Of a stretch of DNA of 47,014 bases, positions 1 to 6,697 are shown one piece after another. This stretch comes from CAZQKE01 sp964593865 (GTDB lineage: Bacteria; Chloroflexota; Anaerolineae; JAAYZQ01). Under the pieces are notes generated by a model, which made no database searches, had not been told where the DNA came from, and saw only the letters and a list, made by a program, of their open reading frames with translations. The stretch is from contig CAZQKE010000067.1 in assembly GCA_964593865.1 (NCBI GenBank), positions 1 to 47,014 of the forward strand, written 5' to 3'. Both the position numbers and the translations under genes were made by a program. The first letter of the stretch is position 1; the number at the start of each line of letters is the position of its first letter.

Positions 1-45
1 CCGGGAGTTGCTGGCTTTGGATTCACCGCAAAAGCGGTAAGATCT

Positions 46-273
46 GAACCGCGAAGGCGCAAAGGAAGGAAGAAAAAGTAAAAAAGCCTTCGTGTTCTTG
101 GCGTCTTGGCGGTTCAAAAATAGAACCGCGGAGGCGCAAAGGGCGCAAAGGAAGAAAAAGAGAAAAACCTTCGTGTTCTTGGCGTCTTGGCGGTTCAAAA
201 ATAGAACCGCGAAGGCGCAAAGGAAGGAAGAAAAAAGAGAAAAACCTTCGCGTCCTTCGCGTCTTGGCGGTTC
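46..273. repeat. Tandem array of three CGCAAAG-type hairpin repeats
   Basis: Three units at 46-115, 123-196 and 204-273, each starting GAACCGC(G)AAGGCGCAAAGG and ending CTTGGCGTCTTGGCGGTTC. The two ends are imperfect inverted repeats around an A-rich middle, so each unit can fold as a hairpin. The period is about 77-81 bp. The array ends 14 bases before the stop codon of the minus-strand hydrolase. Bases 1-45 show nothing else. The same family recurs near 13.3, 18.3, 19.9, 24.9 and 30.0-30.5 kb. Open frames through it are repeat translations, not genes. Confidence 0.85.
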
Positions 274-287
274 AAAGACAAAACCGT

Positions 288-1211
288 CTACCGTTTTCCG
301 AAAAACTCCAGCATTCGCCGCCGGTATTCCTCCGGGTAGGTCCAGCTTGACCAGGCGTGGCCCGAATCGTTGATCCAGATCGTTTTCGGTTCGTTGGCCG
401 CATCGTAGAGGCGTTGGGCGTGGTCCACATGAACCAAGATGTCGGCGGTGCCGTGGATGATGAACACCGGCACGTGGATCTGGGGCAGCAGCTTCTCCGG
501 GCTGGGTACGCCGGGGACCAGCCAATCGGGGGAAAGGCGGTAACCCTTGGCGAAATCGGTGTCGCCCCAATCGGCAAAGAGGCTGTCCAGGATCAGGGCG
601 TCCAGGCGGCCATCTTGGGCGGCGGCGTTGACCAGGGCCGCCGCGCCCAAGCTCATCCCCAGGCCGCCGATCCACCGCTCCGCACACCCGCCGTCCCCCG
701 CGGCCTCCAGCCAATCCAGGGCCGCTTCCACATCCAACGCCTCGGCAGGGCCGACGGTCACGGGGCGATGGTCGCTTTCGCCGTGGCCTCGGAAATCAAA
801 GAGCAGCACGTTGTAGCCTGCTTCGTGCAGCCAGGGGACCAAGTGGAGCATCGTTCGTTTGGAATCGTACAGGCCGTGGGCCAGGATCACCGTCGGGCAA
901 CCCTCCGGGGGGGAAGAACGGGCCGTGGGCACGTACCAGGCCGCCAGGTGGACGCCGTCGGCGGTGGTCAGCCTCACGTCGCGGTAGTAAATGAAATCAT
1001 CCGCCGGATCGCGCCAGAAGGGAAAGCGGGGCGGTGCGCCGCCGCCCGGCGGGAAGGGGTCAATGCGGAAGAGATCCATCGCCCGGTAGATGTGGGGCCA
1101 GGCGGGCGAATAGGGCTGGCGGAATAGGTCGCTGGCGACGACGGGAACCGCCCCCAGCACCACGGCCAGGACGCTTAGGAGTACAAAGGCCCAATACACG
1201 CGTCTTTGCAT
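288..1211 (-). CDS. Alpha/beta hydrolase, membrane-anchored or exported
   Basis: A 307-residue serine hydrolase of the alpha/beta fold. Residues about 7-27 form one hydrophobic segment (signal peptide or anchor), so the enzyme probably acts outside the cytoplasm. The oxyanion HG motif is at 112-113, the nucleophile elbow is G185-M-S187-L-G189, the acid is probably D257 in HGTAD, and the catalytic histidine is H285 in DSGHAW. A CHAT-like FDFRGHGESD strand at 138-147 is typical of esterase/peptidase-like members. The substrate cannot be told. The ATG at 1211 follows a GAGGG about 13 bases upstream. It lies 22 bases after the HEPN gene and may be co-transcribed with it, although it is not a usual member of that toxin-antitoxin pair. 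Confidence 0.85.
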   Translation of the reverse strand: MQRRVYWAFVLLSVLAVVLGAVPVVASDLFRQPYSPAWPHIYRAMDLFRIDPFPPGGGAPPRFPFWRDPADDFIYYRDVRLTTADGVHLAAWYVPTARSSPPEGCPTVILAHGLYDSKRTMLHLVPWLHEAGYNVLLFDFRGHGESDHRPVTVGPAEALDVEAALDWLEAAGDGGCAERWIGGLGMSLGAAALVNAAAQDGRLDALILDSLFADWGDTDFAKGYRLSPDWLVPGVPSPEKLLPQIHVPVFIIHGTADILVHVDHAQRLYDAANEPKTIWINDSGHAWSSWTYPEEYRRRMLEFFGKR

Positions 1212-1233
1212 CGTGGACGTGTCCCTCTTGGCA

Positions 1234-1641
1234 TTACAACCGTTCCTGGACCATGTCCAGCACCTGCTTCGCCAATTTCATAGCCTCTTCCGCCTCTCGC
1301 GGATCGGTGTAGAACCGAGAAGGCACGCCGCCGGGCAGCCCGTTGGGGTAGCGGGTGGGGATATAATATTGGTCAAGCCGAGCTGCCTTCTGGACTCGGC
1401 TCCATTCCGGATCGAATTCTTGCGCCCGCCGGATCAGTTCGTACACCGAGTGGGTGAAAAAGACCTCTTCGGAGGAAGCGACAGAGTAGAGGAAAGCTTT
1501 GAGAGCCTTTTCTGCCGCCTGTTGAAAGTGGAACAGGGCCAGATAAAACCGTCCCCGCCGCCTCAGGTCATCGGCATCTTGAAACTCATCCTGGGCGTGG
1601 GTCAGCCAGCGGAGGGCTTCCTCTTGCGGATTCCGCCTCAT
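1234..1641 (-). CDS. HEPN-domain protein (partner of MNT nucleotidyltransferase)
   Basis: A 135-residue all-helical protein matching HEPN (PF05168-type): an N-terminal A-x2-W-L-x-H-A-x-D-E-F helix, the F-Q-Q-A-A-E-K-A-L-K-A core around residues 38-50, then FTHSV-x-EL and the terminal RYPNG turn before the last helix. HEPN proteins paired with MNT enzymes act as RNase toxins or as the substrate of the nucleotidyltransferase antitoxin. I do not see a clear R-x4-6-H RNase motif, so catalytic activity is uncertain. Its ATG lies inside the 3' end of the MNT gene (56-base overlap, different frame), which implies translational coupling. Confidence 0.85.
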   Translation of the reverse strand: MRRNPQEEALRWLTHAQDEFQDADDLRRRGRFYLALFHFQQAAEKALKAFLYSVASSEEVFFTHSVYELIRRAQEFDPEWSRVQKAARLDQYYIPTRYPNGLPGGVPSRFYTDPREAEEAMKLAKQVLDMVQERL

Positions 1642-1981
1642 AGACCACCACTCCTTCCTTCAAAATCCGGCGCAAAAGGGCACTGACCGGCAGGTTTTCC
1701 CGCAGTTCGTCCGGGGTATAAACCAGAATGTCGCAGGCGACTCCCCTGTCCACCTGGGCATAGATCGTCTGCGACCACTTGTGCCCACTCCGCGACGGAG
1801 GCATGATGGCCAACAGGTCCAGGTCGCTTCCTGGGCCGATGTCACCCCGCGCCACAGAGCCGAACAGGATCACCTTCTCTGCGCCCAGGGCAGCCAATTG
1901 GGCAGCAACATGGGCTAGAGCCTGCTCAAGTTTGAGACGCCGCTCCCTTTTCCTGTCCAAAATGGCTTGCAGAGTGCGCAC
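1586..1981 (-). CDS. MNT-type minimal nucleotidyltransferase (antitoxin candidate)
   Basis: A 131-residue nucleotidyltransferase of the polymerase-beta fold. The signature is G41-S42-x-A-R-G-D followed by S-D53-L-D55-L, giving the two metal-binding aspartates; a third acidic position is probably the D of ACDILVY further on. In described HEPN/MNT modules the MNT enzyme adds AMP to the HEPN partner and neutralises it; this is family knowledge, not seen here. The start is GTG at 1981, with GGGAGGGG five to eight bases before it. A near-perfect promoter lies just upstream (2002-2030). The C-terminus overlaps the HEPN start. Confidence 0.88.
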   Translation of the reverse strand: MRTLQAILDRKRERRLKLEQALAHVAAQLAALGAEKVILFGSVARGDIGPGSDLDLLAIMPPSRSGHKWSQTIYAQVDRGVACDILVYTPDELRENLPVSALLRRILKEGVVVYEAESARGSPPLADPRPG

Positions 1982-2001
1982 AATCCCCTCCCGCAGGCTG
2001 C

Positions 2002-2030
2002 ATTATATCGCCAAGATGACCCCGTGTCAA
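2002..2030 (-). promoter_or_regulatory. Sigma-70-type promoter of the MNT/HEPN pair
   Basis: Read on the minus strand: TTGACA (2025-2030), 17-base spacer, TATAAT (2002-2007), both exact consensus. The predicted start of transcription is near 1995, giving a leader of about 14 bases that carries the GGGAGGGG ribosome binding site before the GTG start. Confidence 0.85.
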
Positions 2031-2065
2031 CCGCAACGGACCGGCTCCGGGGCAAGGCCCTCTAC

Positions 2066-3424
2066 CTACCAACCCGGCAGCGGCGTGACCGTTGGTTCGG
2101 TGGGCGTTACCTCCACTACATAGGTCGCCCAGATCACCAGGTCCGCCGTCTGCACCCGCCGGTCGGCCAGGGCGATCAGCTCGGCGGCGGTCAGGTAGCG
2201 CAGGCGGTAGTGGTCCTCGCCAACAGATTCAATCTTGGGGATGCTGTTCTGCGGATGATCGGTGGGCAGCTCCCCGCCGACCACTTCGCCGGAGACGAAA
2301 ATGTACTGCAACCCCGGTTCCGTCTGCATCTGGTAGAGGACCGGCAGCGCACCGGCCAGGCGTTGGTCCTCCAGGTGGACCTCCACCGGTTTGATGCGGG
2401 CTGCCGCGCCGGTTTGGAGGGAGATGTAGGTGGGGTAAAAATCATCCTCCGCCCCATGCCCGGCGCGGAATACCCGGCCCGTGTAGCGGTCGAGCAGGAT
2501 CAGCGACGAACCTTCGGCGTTGATCACCTCAAAGCGACCGCTGCTCCGCCGCCCGCCGATCTGCCAGGAGCCTTCGACATAGACGAACACCAGATTCCGG
2601 CCCCGCAGCGAGTAGTAGCGGTCCACCACCTGGGCAAAGGTCGGCGCGGGAGCCGGCGGGGGCGGCGGCGGACCGAGCCGCACCTGGAACAGCAAAAGGG
2701 CGGCGGCCAGGGCCAATCCCCCGGCGACCTGCGACCAGGGCAACGGCCCTTCCCGCAGCCGGTAGCGGGTCTCGCGCAAGGGCCAGAGCCACATCACCCC
2801 CGGCGGGTGGAGGGTGTCCACGGCCAGGCGGACCAGGAAGCCCAGGGGCAGCGACAGCCAGGCCGTCCCGTTGACGAGCAGCAGCGGCAGGCTCACCAGG
2901 GCGACGAACCCGGCGGCCGGGGGCGTGCGCCACACCGGCAGGTCCCCCCACCGCGCCTCCAGGAAGCGGGCCAGGGGAGGCCACCCATCCAGCGCGGGCA
3001 GCAACGCGCCCAGGCCCAGGGGCAGGAACAGCCACGGCTCCAACGAACGGTCCAGCAGCCAGGCTCCCAGCAGGAGGATGACGGCTGCTGCCAAGAGATA
3101 TGTCAAGCTGCGGAGGAGCCGTCGGCGGGTCGGGCCGGGGGGCGGTCGGTCGGCCTTCTCGGCGCGGCGGTGGAGATAGGCGCGCAGTAGCGAAAGGGCC
3201 ACCGCGCCGAGGGCAAAGGCCAGGTAACCCCAAGCAGGCTGCGCCAGGCGTTCGCTGTAACGGGCGGCGACCACCCCGGCGGCAAAGAGCACCGGCACCC
3301 ACACCACTATCGCTGCGTTCCACCGCAGGCGGCGGTTCACCAGCCACTCGGTTGCCAGCGTGGCCGCCAGGCTCAAAGCGAACAACCCCAACAATTGCCA
3401 GATGCTCAATGGGTCCCAGATCAT
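2066..3424 (-). CDS. Multi-pass membrane protein with degenerate YdjM-like core and periplasmic C-terminal domain
   Basis: 452 residues. The first about 260 contain seven or eight hydrophobic segments. A stretch near 140-215 (ALDGWPP, then LRLAVDTLHPPGVMWLWPL-like spacing) resembles the YdjM/LexA-regulated membrane hydrolase family, but the usual histidine of HRGxTH is not evident, so enzymatic activity is doubtful. A proline run (GPPPPPPAPAP, about 261-271) links to a soluble domain of about 180 residues that I do not recognise. It contains DRYYSLRGR and a late AELIALADRRVQTADLVIW segment, possibly an OB-like or single-stranded-nucleic-acid-type fold. The ATG at 3424 lacks a strong ribosome binding site. 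Function unknown. Confidence 0.7.
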   Translation of the reverse strand: MIWDPLSIWQLLGLFALSLAATLATEWLVNRRLRWNAAIVVWVPVLFAAGVVAARYSERLAQPAWGYLAFALGAVALSLLRAYLHRRAEKADRPPPGPTRRRLLRSLTYLLAAAVILLLGAWLLDRSLEPWLFLPLGLGALLPALDGWPPLARFLEARWGDLPVWRTPPAAGFVALVSLPLLLVNGTAWLSLPLGFLVRLAVDTLHPPGVMWLWPLRETRYRLREGPLPWSQVAGGLALAAALLLFQVRLGPPPPPPAPAPTFAQVVDRYYSLRGRNLVFVYVEGSWQIGGRRSSGRFEVINAEGSSLILLDRYTGRVFRAGHGAEDDFYPTYISLQTGAAARIKPVEVHLEDQRLAGALPVLYQMQTEPGLQYIFVSGEVVGGELPTDHPQNSIPKIESVGEDHYRLRYLTAAELIALADRRVQTADLVIWATYVVEVTPTEPTVTPLPGW

Positions 3425-3442
3425 ATTGATAACTCACCGATG

Positions 3443-3537
3443 GATCCTCCCGCAAGCTGGCCGGGCGGGCGCGTGGGCACGTTTTGCCCACGGTTCCTGT
3501 GCGTTTCCGCACGAATCTGCCAAGCCTGTGGGAGGAT
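3443..3537. repeat. Inverted-repeat element, family CCTCCCGCAGGCTTGGC, copy 1
   Basis: Outer arms: ATCCTCCCGCAAGCTGGC (about 3444-3461) and its near reverse complement GCCAAGCCTGTGGGAGGAT (3519-3537). Inside lie two smaller hairpins: CGTGGGCA / TGCCCACG (3472-3479 and 3485-3492, perfect) and a TGTGCG / CGCACG stem. The element fills the gap between two minus-strand genes. A second copy with a different interior is at 10311-10402. Confidence 0.7.
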
Positions 3538-3542
3538 GATCG

Positions 3543-3605
3543 CTCTGTGCTCTCCGTGCCTCCGTGGTTTGCCCTTCCTCTGCGCCCTCGGCGTCTCTGC
3601 GGTGG
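3543..3605. repeat. Short CCGTGCCTCCGTGGT-type intergenic repeat
   Basis: This stretch reads as a degraded repeat of heptad-like CGCAGAG/CACAGAG units; on the minus strand it begins with CACCGCAGAGACGCCGAGGG. It sits directly downstream of the glycosyltransferase gene ending at 3611. A related sequence occurs at that gene's 5' end (5710-5759), inside its reading frame. Confidence 0.5.
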
Positions 3606-3610
3606 GATGG

Positions 3611-5791
3611 CTACCGCAGCGGGCCGACGATGACGGCGTCGCCCACCGGCCGACCGTCGCTGCCGATCAACGGCACGGGGACCAGCGATGGGTAGCGGTA
3701 GACCTCCACCCTGCCCCGGTGCGCCCCGGTTTCTCTCTTTTGCAGGATTATGTCAAATTTATTGATGATGCGATCCCCTTTGCGCCGCCGGGCGGTGGGA
3801 TAGCCCACGGCGTCCTGCTGGCCCAGCAGGTCCCCTTCCCCATCCACGATCCGGACGGAAAAGTGGCTGTCTTCCCCGTCGCGCCACAGCACCTGCCACA
3901 GCAGCCAGAACGTGCCGGAGCCGTCCCTTTCCTCCCAGCGGTAGCCCTGGACCTCGACGCCGTTTTGGAAAAGACGCGGCCCGGCGATCCCGGTCAGGCC
4001 CTCCTGGGGCCAGCCGCCGTCCAGAAAGACCAACCGGTAGCCGCCGACGATGGGGCGCATCGGCCAGGGAGCGTACCAGCGGGCCGCCTCCCCCGCGTCG
4101 GGCGTCAAGAGAACCAGCGTTTTGTGGGGCGGGAAGAGGGCCGCCGCCCGCCCATCTACAAAGCGGTAGGCTACCCGCCCCCGCAGCAATATGTCAAAGA
4201 TGGCGGGGGTCCCGTCCACGACGACCGAATCCCCTTGCCCCACGACGAGCACCTCTGCCGCACCGCTTTCCTCGGCGGCGGCGACCAGCGCATCGGCCAC
4301 GGCCCGGTAGGTGCGCAGGGGCGTGCCGAAACCGCCGGGCGTTTCGTGCTCGGCGACGAAGCGGGCCGTCAGCACCAGGGCCGCGACCTGGGCGGCGGTC
4401 AGCAGCCCCAGGGCGGTGAGGACAACGGCCCGCACCGCCCGCGACGGCCGCCGGGCGAACAACGCCTCCATCCCCCGCCCGACGATCAGGCAGGCCGGGG
4501 GGATGACCAGGGCGAAAAAGTGCAGGTGCAGGGTCAGGTTGTGGCGCAGGTTGAGCAACAGGGGCAAAATCAGGGCGGTGAGGAGGATGAAATCCAGCCG
4601 GGCGGCGCGGCGGCGGGCTTGAAGCTCCTTGCGCTCCCCGCCGTCATCCAAGACCGGCGATTGAAATCGCGCCTGGCGGGCCGTTGGCCGGGCGTCTGCC
4701 TGCGCAGACGCATCCCGTTCGGTCCGGGGGACACGCCCGCGCAGGCGGGCGGTCAGCCGCAGGCTCTTTAGGGGCGATTTCAATCGCTTCTTGCGCTCCC
4801 CGCCGTTATCCGCCTGCGCAAACGCGTTCCGCACCATCCGCCAGGCCAGGCCCAGGGCCGCCGCCGCCACCCCCAGGCCGACGGCGTCGAAAACCCGGCC
4901 CAGGTCGGGCACGATGGGCAGCAGCGGGGCCGCCTCCCCCGCCAGGGCGGCGATGCCCCGCCCGGTGATGGCCTCCCACCCCAGGCGCAGGGCCTCCAGG
5001 TCCCAGGTCGCCTCCGGCAGGGCGCGGAGGGCGGCCAGCGCAGGCCAGTCGTTCTGCACCTGGTGGAGCAAAAAGGGTACGGCGGTAAGCAGCCCCAGCA
5101 GCCCGCCCACCAGCAGCGGCCCCGGCCGCACCTCCCGCCAAAAGAGGAGAAGCCACAGGGCCAAAGCCGCCGCCAGGGAAATCGCCGAAGGGTGGACCTG
5201 GATCAGCAGGGCCAGGGCGACGACGGTCCCGGCCAGGCTCCAGCGGCGTCGTTCCACCAGGGCGGAGACGACCAAAGCGAGAAAGATGAGGACCAGGAGG
5301 GGCACAAAGGCCACCTGCCAGATTTTGCGGCTAAAGGCCACGGCCCAGGGATTGACGGCCAAGAGCAACGCGGCAATAGGAGCCGCCCGGCGTCCTCCTA
5401 GGGGCCAGCGGCGGGCCAGCCACCAGGTCAGGGCCACGGCTGCTACGCCGACCAGCCCGCCGTACACCGTGGCCGGGATGGGATCGGCGGTCAGGAGAAA
5501 AGCAGGCAGGTAAAGATAGACGCTGACGGGCGAATGGTCAAACCCGGCGGAGGAAGGCACGCCGACCAGGGGCAACCGCCCCGTGTGGGACCAATCCAGG
5601 GCCAACGCCGCCAGGCGGGCCTCGCTGAACTTGAATTCGGTCAGCGTCGGCCGGCCTACGCGCAACAACGTCGCCAACAGCAGGATAAAGGCGAACGAGA
5701 GAACCTCCCCACCGCGGAGACGCCTTTGTCCCTCGGCGAACTCTGGGTCCCTGCGGTGCAAAGTCCGGGGAGCCATCCCTGTCTCAGCCAT
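3611..5791 (-). CDS. Membrane glycosyltransferase, GT-C/GT39 (ArnT/PMT-like), with in-frame repeat insertions
   Basis: 726 residues with about ten hydrophobic segments. The first extracytoplasmic loop carries the acidic FKFSEARLAALALDW motif, in the position of the catalytic acidic residue of polyprenyl-phosphate sugar transferases, followed by GVPSSAGFDHSP. Members move a lipid-linked sugar to a lipid or protein outside the membrane; donor and acceptor are unknown. The ATG at 5791 is chosen because longer starts would run deep into the upstream gene; this start overlaps it by 8 bases (coupling). Two oddities: residues about 329-388 are hydrophilic and derive from a repeat flanked by 17-base direct repeats, and residues about 12-27 are encoded by another repeat-like stretch. 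The insertions keep the frame open. Confidence 0.8.
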   Translation of the reverse strand: MAETGMAPRTLHRRDPEFAEGQRRLRGGEVLSFAFILLLATLLRVGRPTLTEFKFSEARLAALALDWSHTGRLPLVGVPSSAGFDHSPVSVYLYLPAFLLTADPIPATVYGGLVGVAAVALTWWLARRWPLGGRRAAPIAALLLAVNPWAVAFSRKIWQVAFVPLLVLIFLALVVSALVERRRWSLAGTVVALALLIQVHPSAISLAAALALWLLLFWREVRPGPLLVGGLLGLLTAVPFLLHQVQNDWPALAALRALPEATWDLEALRLGWEAITGRGIAALAGEAAPLLPIVPDLGRVFDAVGLGVAAAALGLAWRMVRNAFAQADNGGERKKRLKSPLKSLRLTARLRGRVPRTERDASAQADARPTARQARFQSPVLDDGGERKELQARRRAARLDFILLTALILPLLLNLRHNLTLHLHFFALVIPPACLIVGRGMEALFARRPSRAVRAVVLTALGLLTAAQVAALVLTARFVAEHETPGGFGTPLRTYRAVADALVAAAEESGAAEVLVVGQGDSVVVDGTPAIFDILLRGRVAYRFVDGRAAALFPPHKTLVLLTPDAGEAARWYAPWPMRPIVGGYRLVFLDGGWPQEGLTGIAGPRLFQNGVEVQGYRWEERDGSGTFWLLWQVLWRDGEDSHFSVRIVDGEGDLLGQQDAVGYPTARRRKGDRIINKFDIILQKRETGAHRGRVEVYRYPSLVPVPLIGSDGRPVGDAVIVGPLR
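4628..4806. repeat. Coding-region repeat insertion with flanking direct repeats
   Basis: A 17-base sequence, CTTGCGCTCCCCGCCGT, occurs at 4628-4644 and exactly again at 4790-4806, 162 bases (54 codons) apart. Between them are perfect 14-base inverted arms, GCGATTGAAATCGC (4657-4670) and GCGATTTCAATCGC (4774-4787), plus inner GC-rich palindromes around TGCGCAG and CGCGCAGG. The unit adds a basic, low-complexity peptide between two membrane segments of the glycosyltransferase without breaking the frame. Confidence 0.85.
5710..5759. repeat. Short repeat-like segment inside the N-terminus of the glycosyltransferase
   Basis: The ends CACCGCGGAG and CTGCGGTG are inverted to each other, and the middle has CTCGGCGAACTC, in the style of the CGCAGAG-type repeats. 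It encodes a hydrophilic stretch (residues about 12-27, LHRRDPEFAEGQRRLRGG) just before the first membrane segment. A related stretch follows the 3' end of the same gene (3543-3605). Confidence 0.45.
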
Positions 5792-6482
5792 AGATGCCGC
5801 TCCGGGTGCGGGTGCGCAGGGCCAAGAGCAGCCCGGCCAGCACCAGGCAGGCCAGCCCGGCCAGGCAGACGCCCAGGCCCCAGCCCACCGCCGGGGGCCG
5901 ACGGTACACCGCATCAACGGCCGGTTTGACGAGCCAGAACTGCCACGTGGCCAGCAGCGCGGCGAGCAGGGCCAGAACCGCGCTCAGCGCCCCGGCCAAC
6001 CAGGGTGGGAGCCATCGCCCCAGCGGTCGGAAGCAGAGCAGGAGCAGCCAGGAGAAGCCCAGGGCGACGGTCTGGGCGCGGAATTCGGGGGTTAGCAGGC
6101 CGGTGGGTGACCAGGCCGGGGGCAGCAGTTGCAGGCTGACCGGCACGGCCAGGAGCACGAAAACGGCCTGCAAGGGCCAGGGGTAGCGCAGCCGCCGCAG
6201 CCCGGCCAGCATCGCCACCGTGACGGTCACCACCCAGGGCGGCAAGTAGAAAAACTGGCGCGTCACCGTCAGCGAGCCGTCGAGCACGCCGGGCAGGAAC
6301 TTGACGAATTCGCCCATGTCCACCCCGCCGAGGGTCAGGGCAGCCGTGGGATGGGCGATCCAGGGGCCAAAGTAGCCCACGGCGGCCAGCAGCCAGCCCA
6401 GGGGCAGGAGCAAGCGCACGGGCGTCAGGCGGCGGCGCGCTTTGGCTTCGCGGTCAATCGTCCCCAGCTTGTGTACGCTCAT
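5784..6482 (-). CDS. Small multi-pass membrane protein, unknown function
   Basis: 232 residues with about five or six hydrophobic segments and a basic N-terminus (REAKARRRLTPVR) that should lie in the cytoplasm. No catalytic motif recognised. It overlaps the downstream glycosyltransferase by 8 bases, so it may belong with it as an accessory or short glycan-related membrane protein (inference from position only). The ATG at 6482 has AAGGA eight bases upstream, and an extended -10 promoter lies about 50 bases further up. Confidence 0.7.
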   Translation of the reverse strand: MSVHKLGTIDREAKARRRLTPVRLLLPLGWLLAAVGYFGPWIAHPTAALTLGGVDMGEFVKFLPGVLDGSLTVTRQFFYLPPWVVTVTVAMLAGLRRLRYPWPLQAVFVLLAVPVSLQLLPPAWSPTGLLTPEFRAQTVALGFSWLLLLCFRPLGRWLPPWLAGALSAVLALLAALLATWQFWLVKPAVDAVYRRPPAVGWGLGVCLAGLACLVLAGLLLALRTRTRSGIYG

Positions 6483-6537
6483 TGCCTGTCCTTATCAATC
6501 GCCAAAATCAACGCCGAACCGGAGGCGATGTGCCTGC

Positions 6538-6567
6538 ATTATATCACAATTTAGGACACTCCGGAAA
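6538..6567 (-). promoter_or_regulatory. Probable promoter (extended -10) of the membrane-glycosyltransferase pair
   Basis: On the minus strand TGATATAAT (TATAAT at 6538-6543) forms an extended -10 element; the -35 region (around 6561-6567, TTTCCG) is weak. The leader to the ATG at 6482 would be about 50 bases. Confidence 0.5.
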
Positions 6568-6582
6568 AGTCCTCGCCGGGCG

Positions 6583-6621
6583 AGAAGGTGCAACGCACCT
6601 ATGAGATGCGTCGCGCCTTCT
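6583..6621. repeat. Long imperfect hairpin between divergent genes
   Basis: Arms 6583-6600 (AGAAGGTGCAACGCACCT) and 6604-6621 (AGATGCGTCGCGCCTTCT) pair at about 15 of 18 positions with a 3-base loop. The GATGCG(A/T)CGC core is shared with the terminator hairpin at 13168-13200. It lies between the divergent promoters at 6538 and 6628, so it could be a repeat-derived palindrome or an insulator. Confidence 0.6.
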
Positions 6622-6627
6622 GGGCAT

Positions 6628-6656
6628 TTGCTTTAAAGCACAAATACAGATACAAT
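6628..6656 (+). promoter_or_regulatory. Promoter of the exported phospholipase C-like gene
   Basis: TTGCTT (6628-6633), 17-base spacer, TACAAT (6651-6656). The transcript would start near 6663, leaving about 35 bases of leader with AAGGAGG six bases before the ATG at 6698. Confidence 0.6.
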
Positions 6657-6697
6657 GTATCCGGTACGGTTCAACCGGCAGTGAGAAGGAGGCCAAG

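Noticed and set aside
1..290. Open frames across the repeat array, both strands, with peptides such as LASWRF repeated
   Set aside because: The peptides are translations of the CGCAAAG repeat itself and recur at every copy; no start signal or domain.
357..1127. Long plus-strand open frame opposite the hydrolase
   Set aside because: Antisense shadow of a well-supported alpha/beta hydrolase; GC-rich composition keeps opposite frames open.
1360..1375. TATAAT-like sequence inside the HEPN gene
   Set aside because: No -35 at a suitable distance and no gene downstream on that strand.
1967..3190. Long plus-strand open frame rich in Gln/Gly/Arg
   Set aside because: Low-complexity shadow of the membrane protein on the minus strand, with no domain or ribosome binding site.
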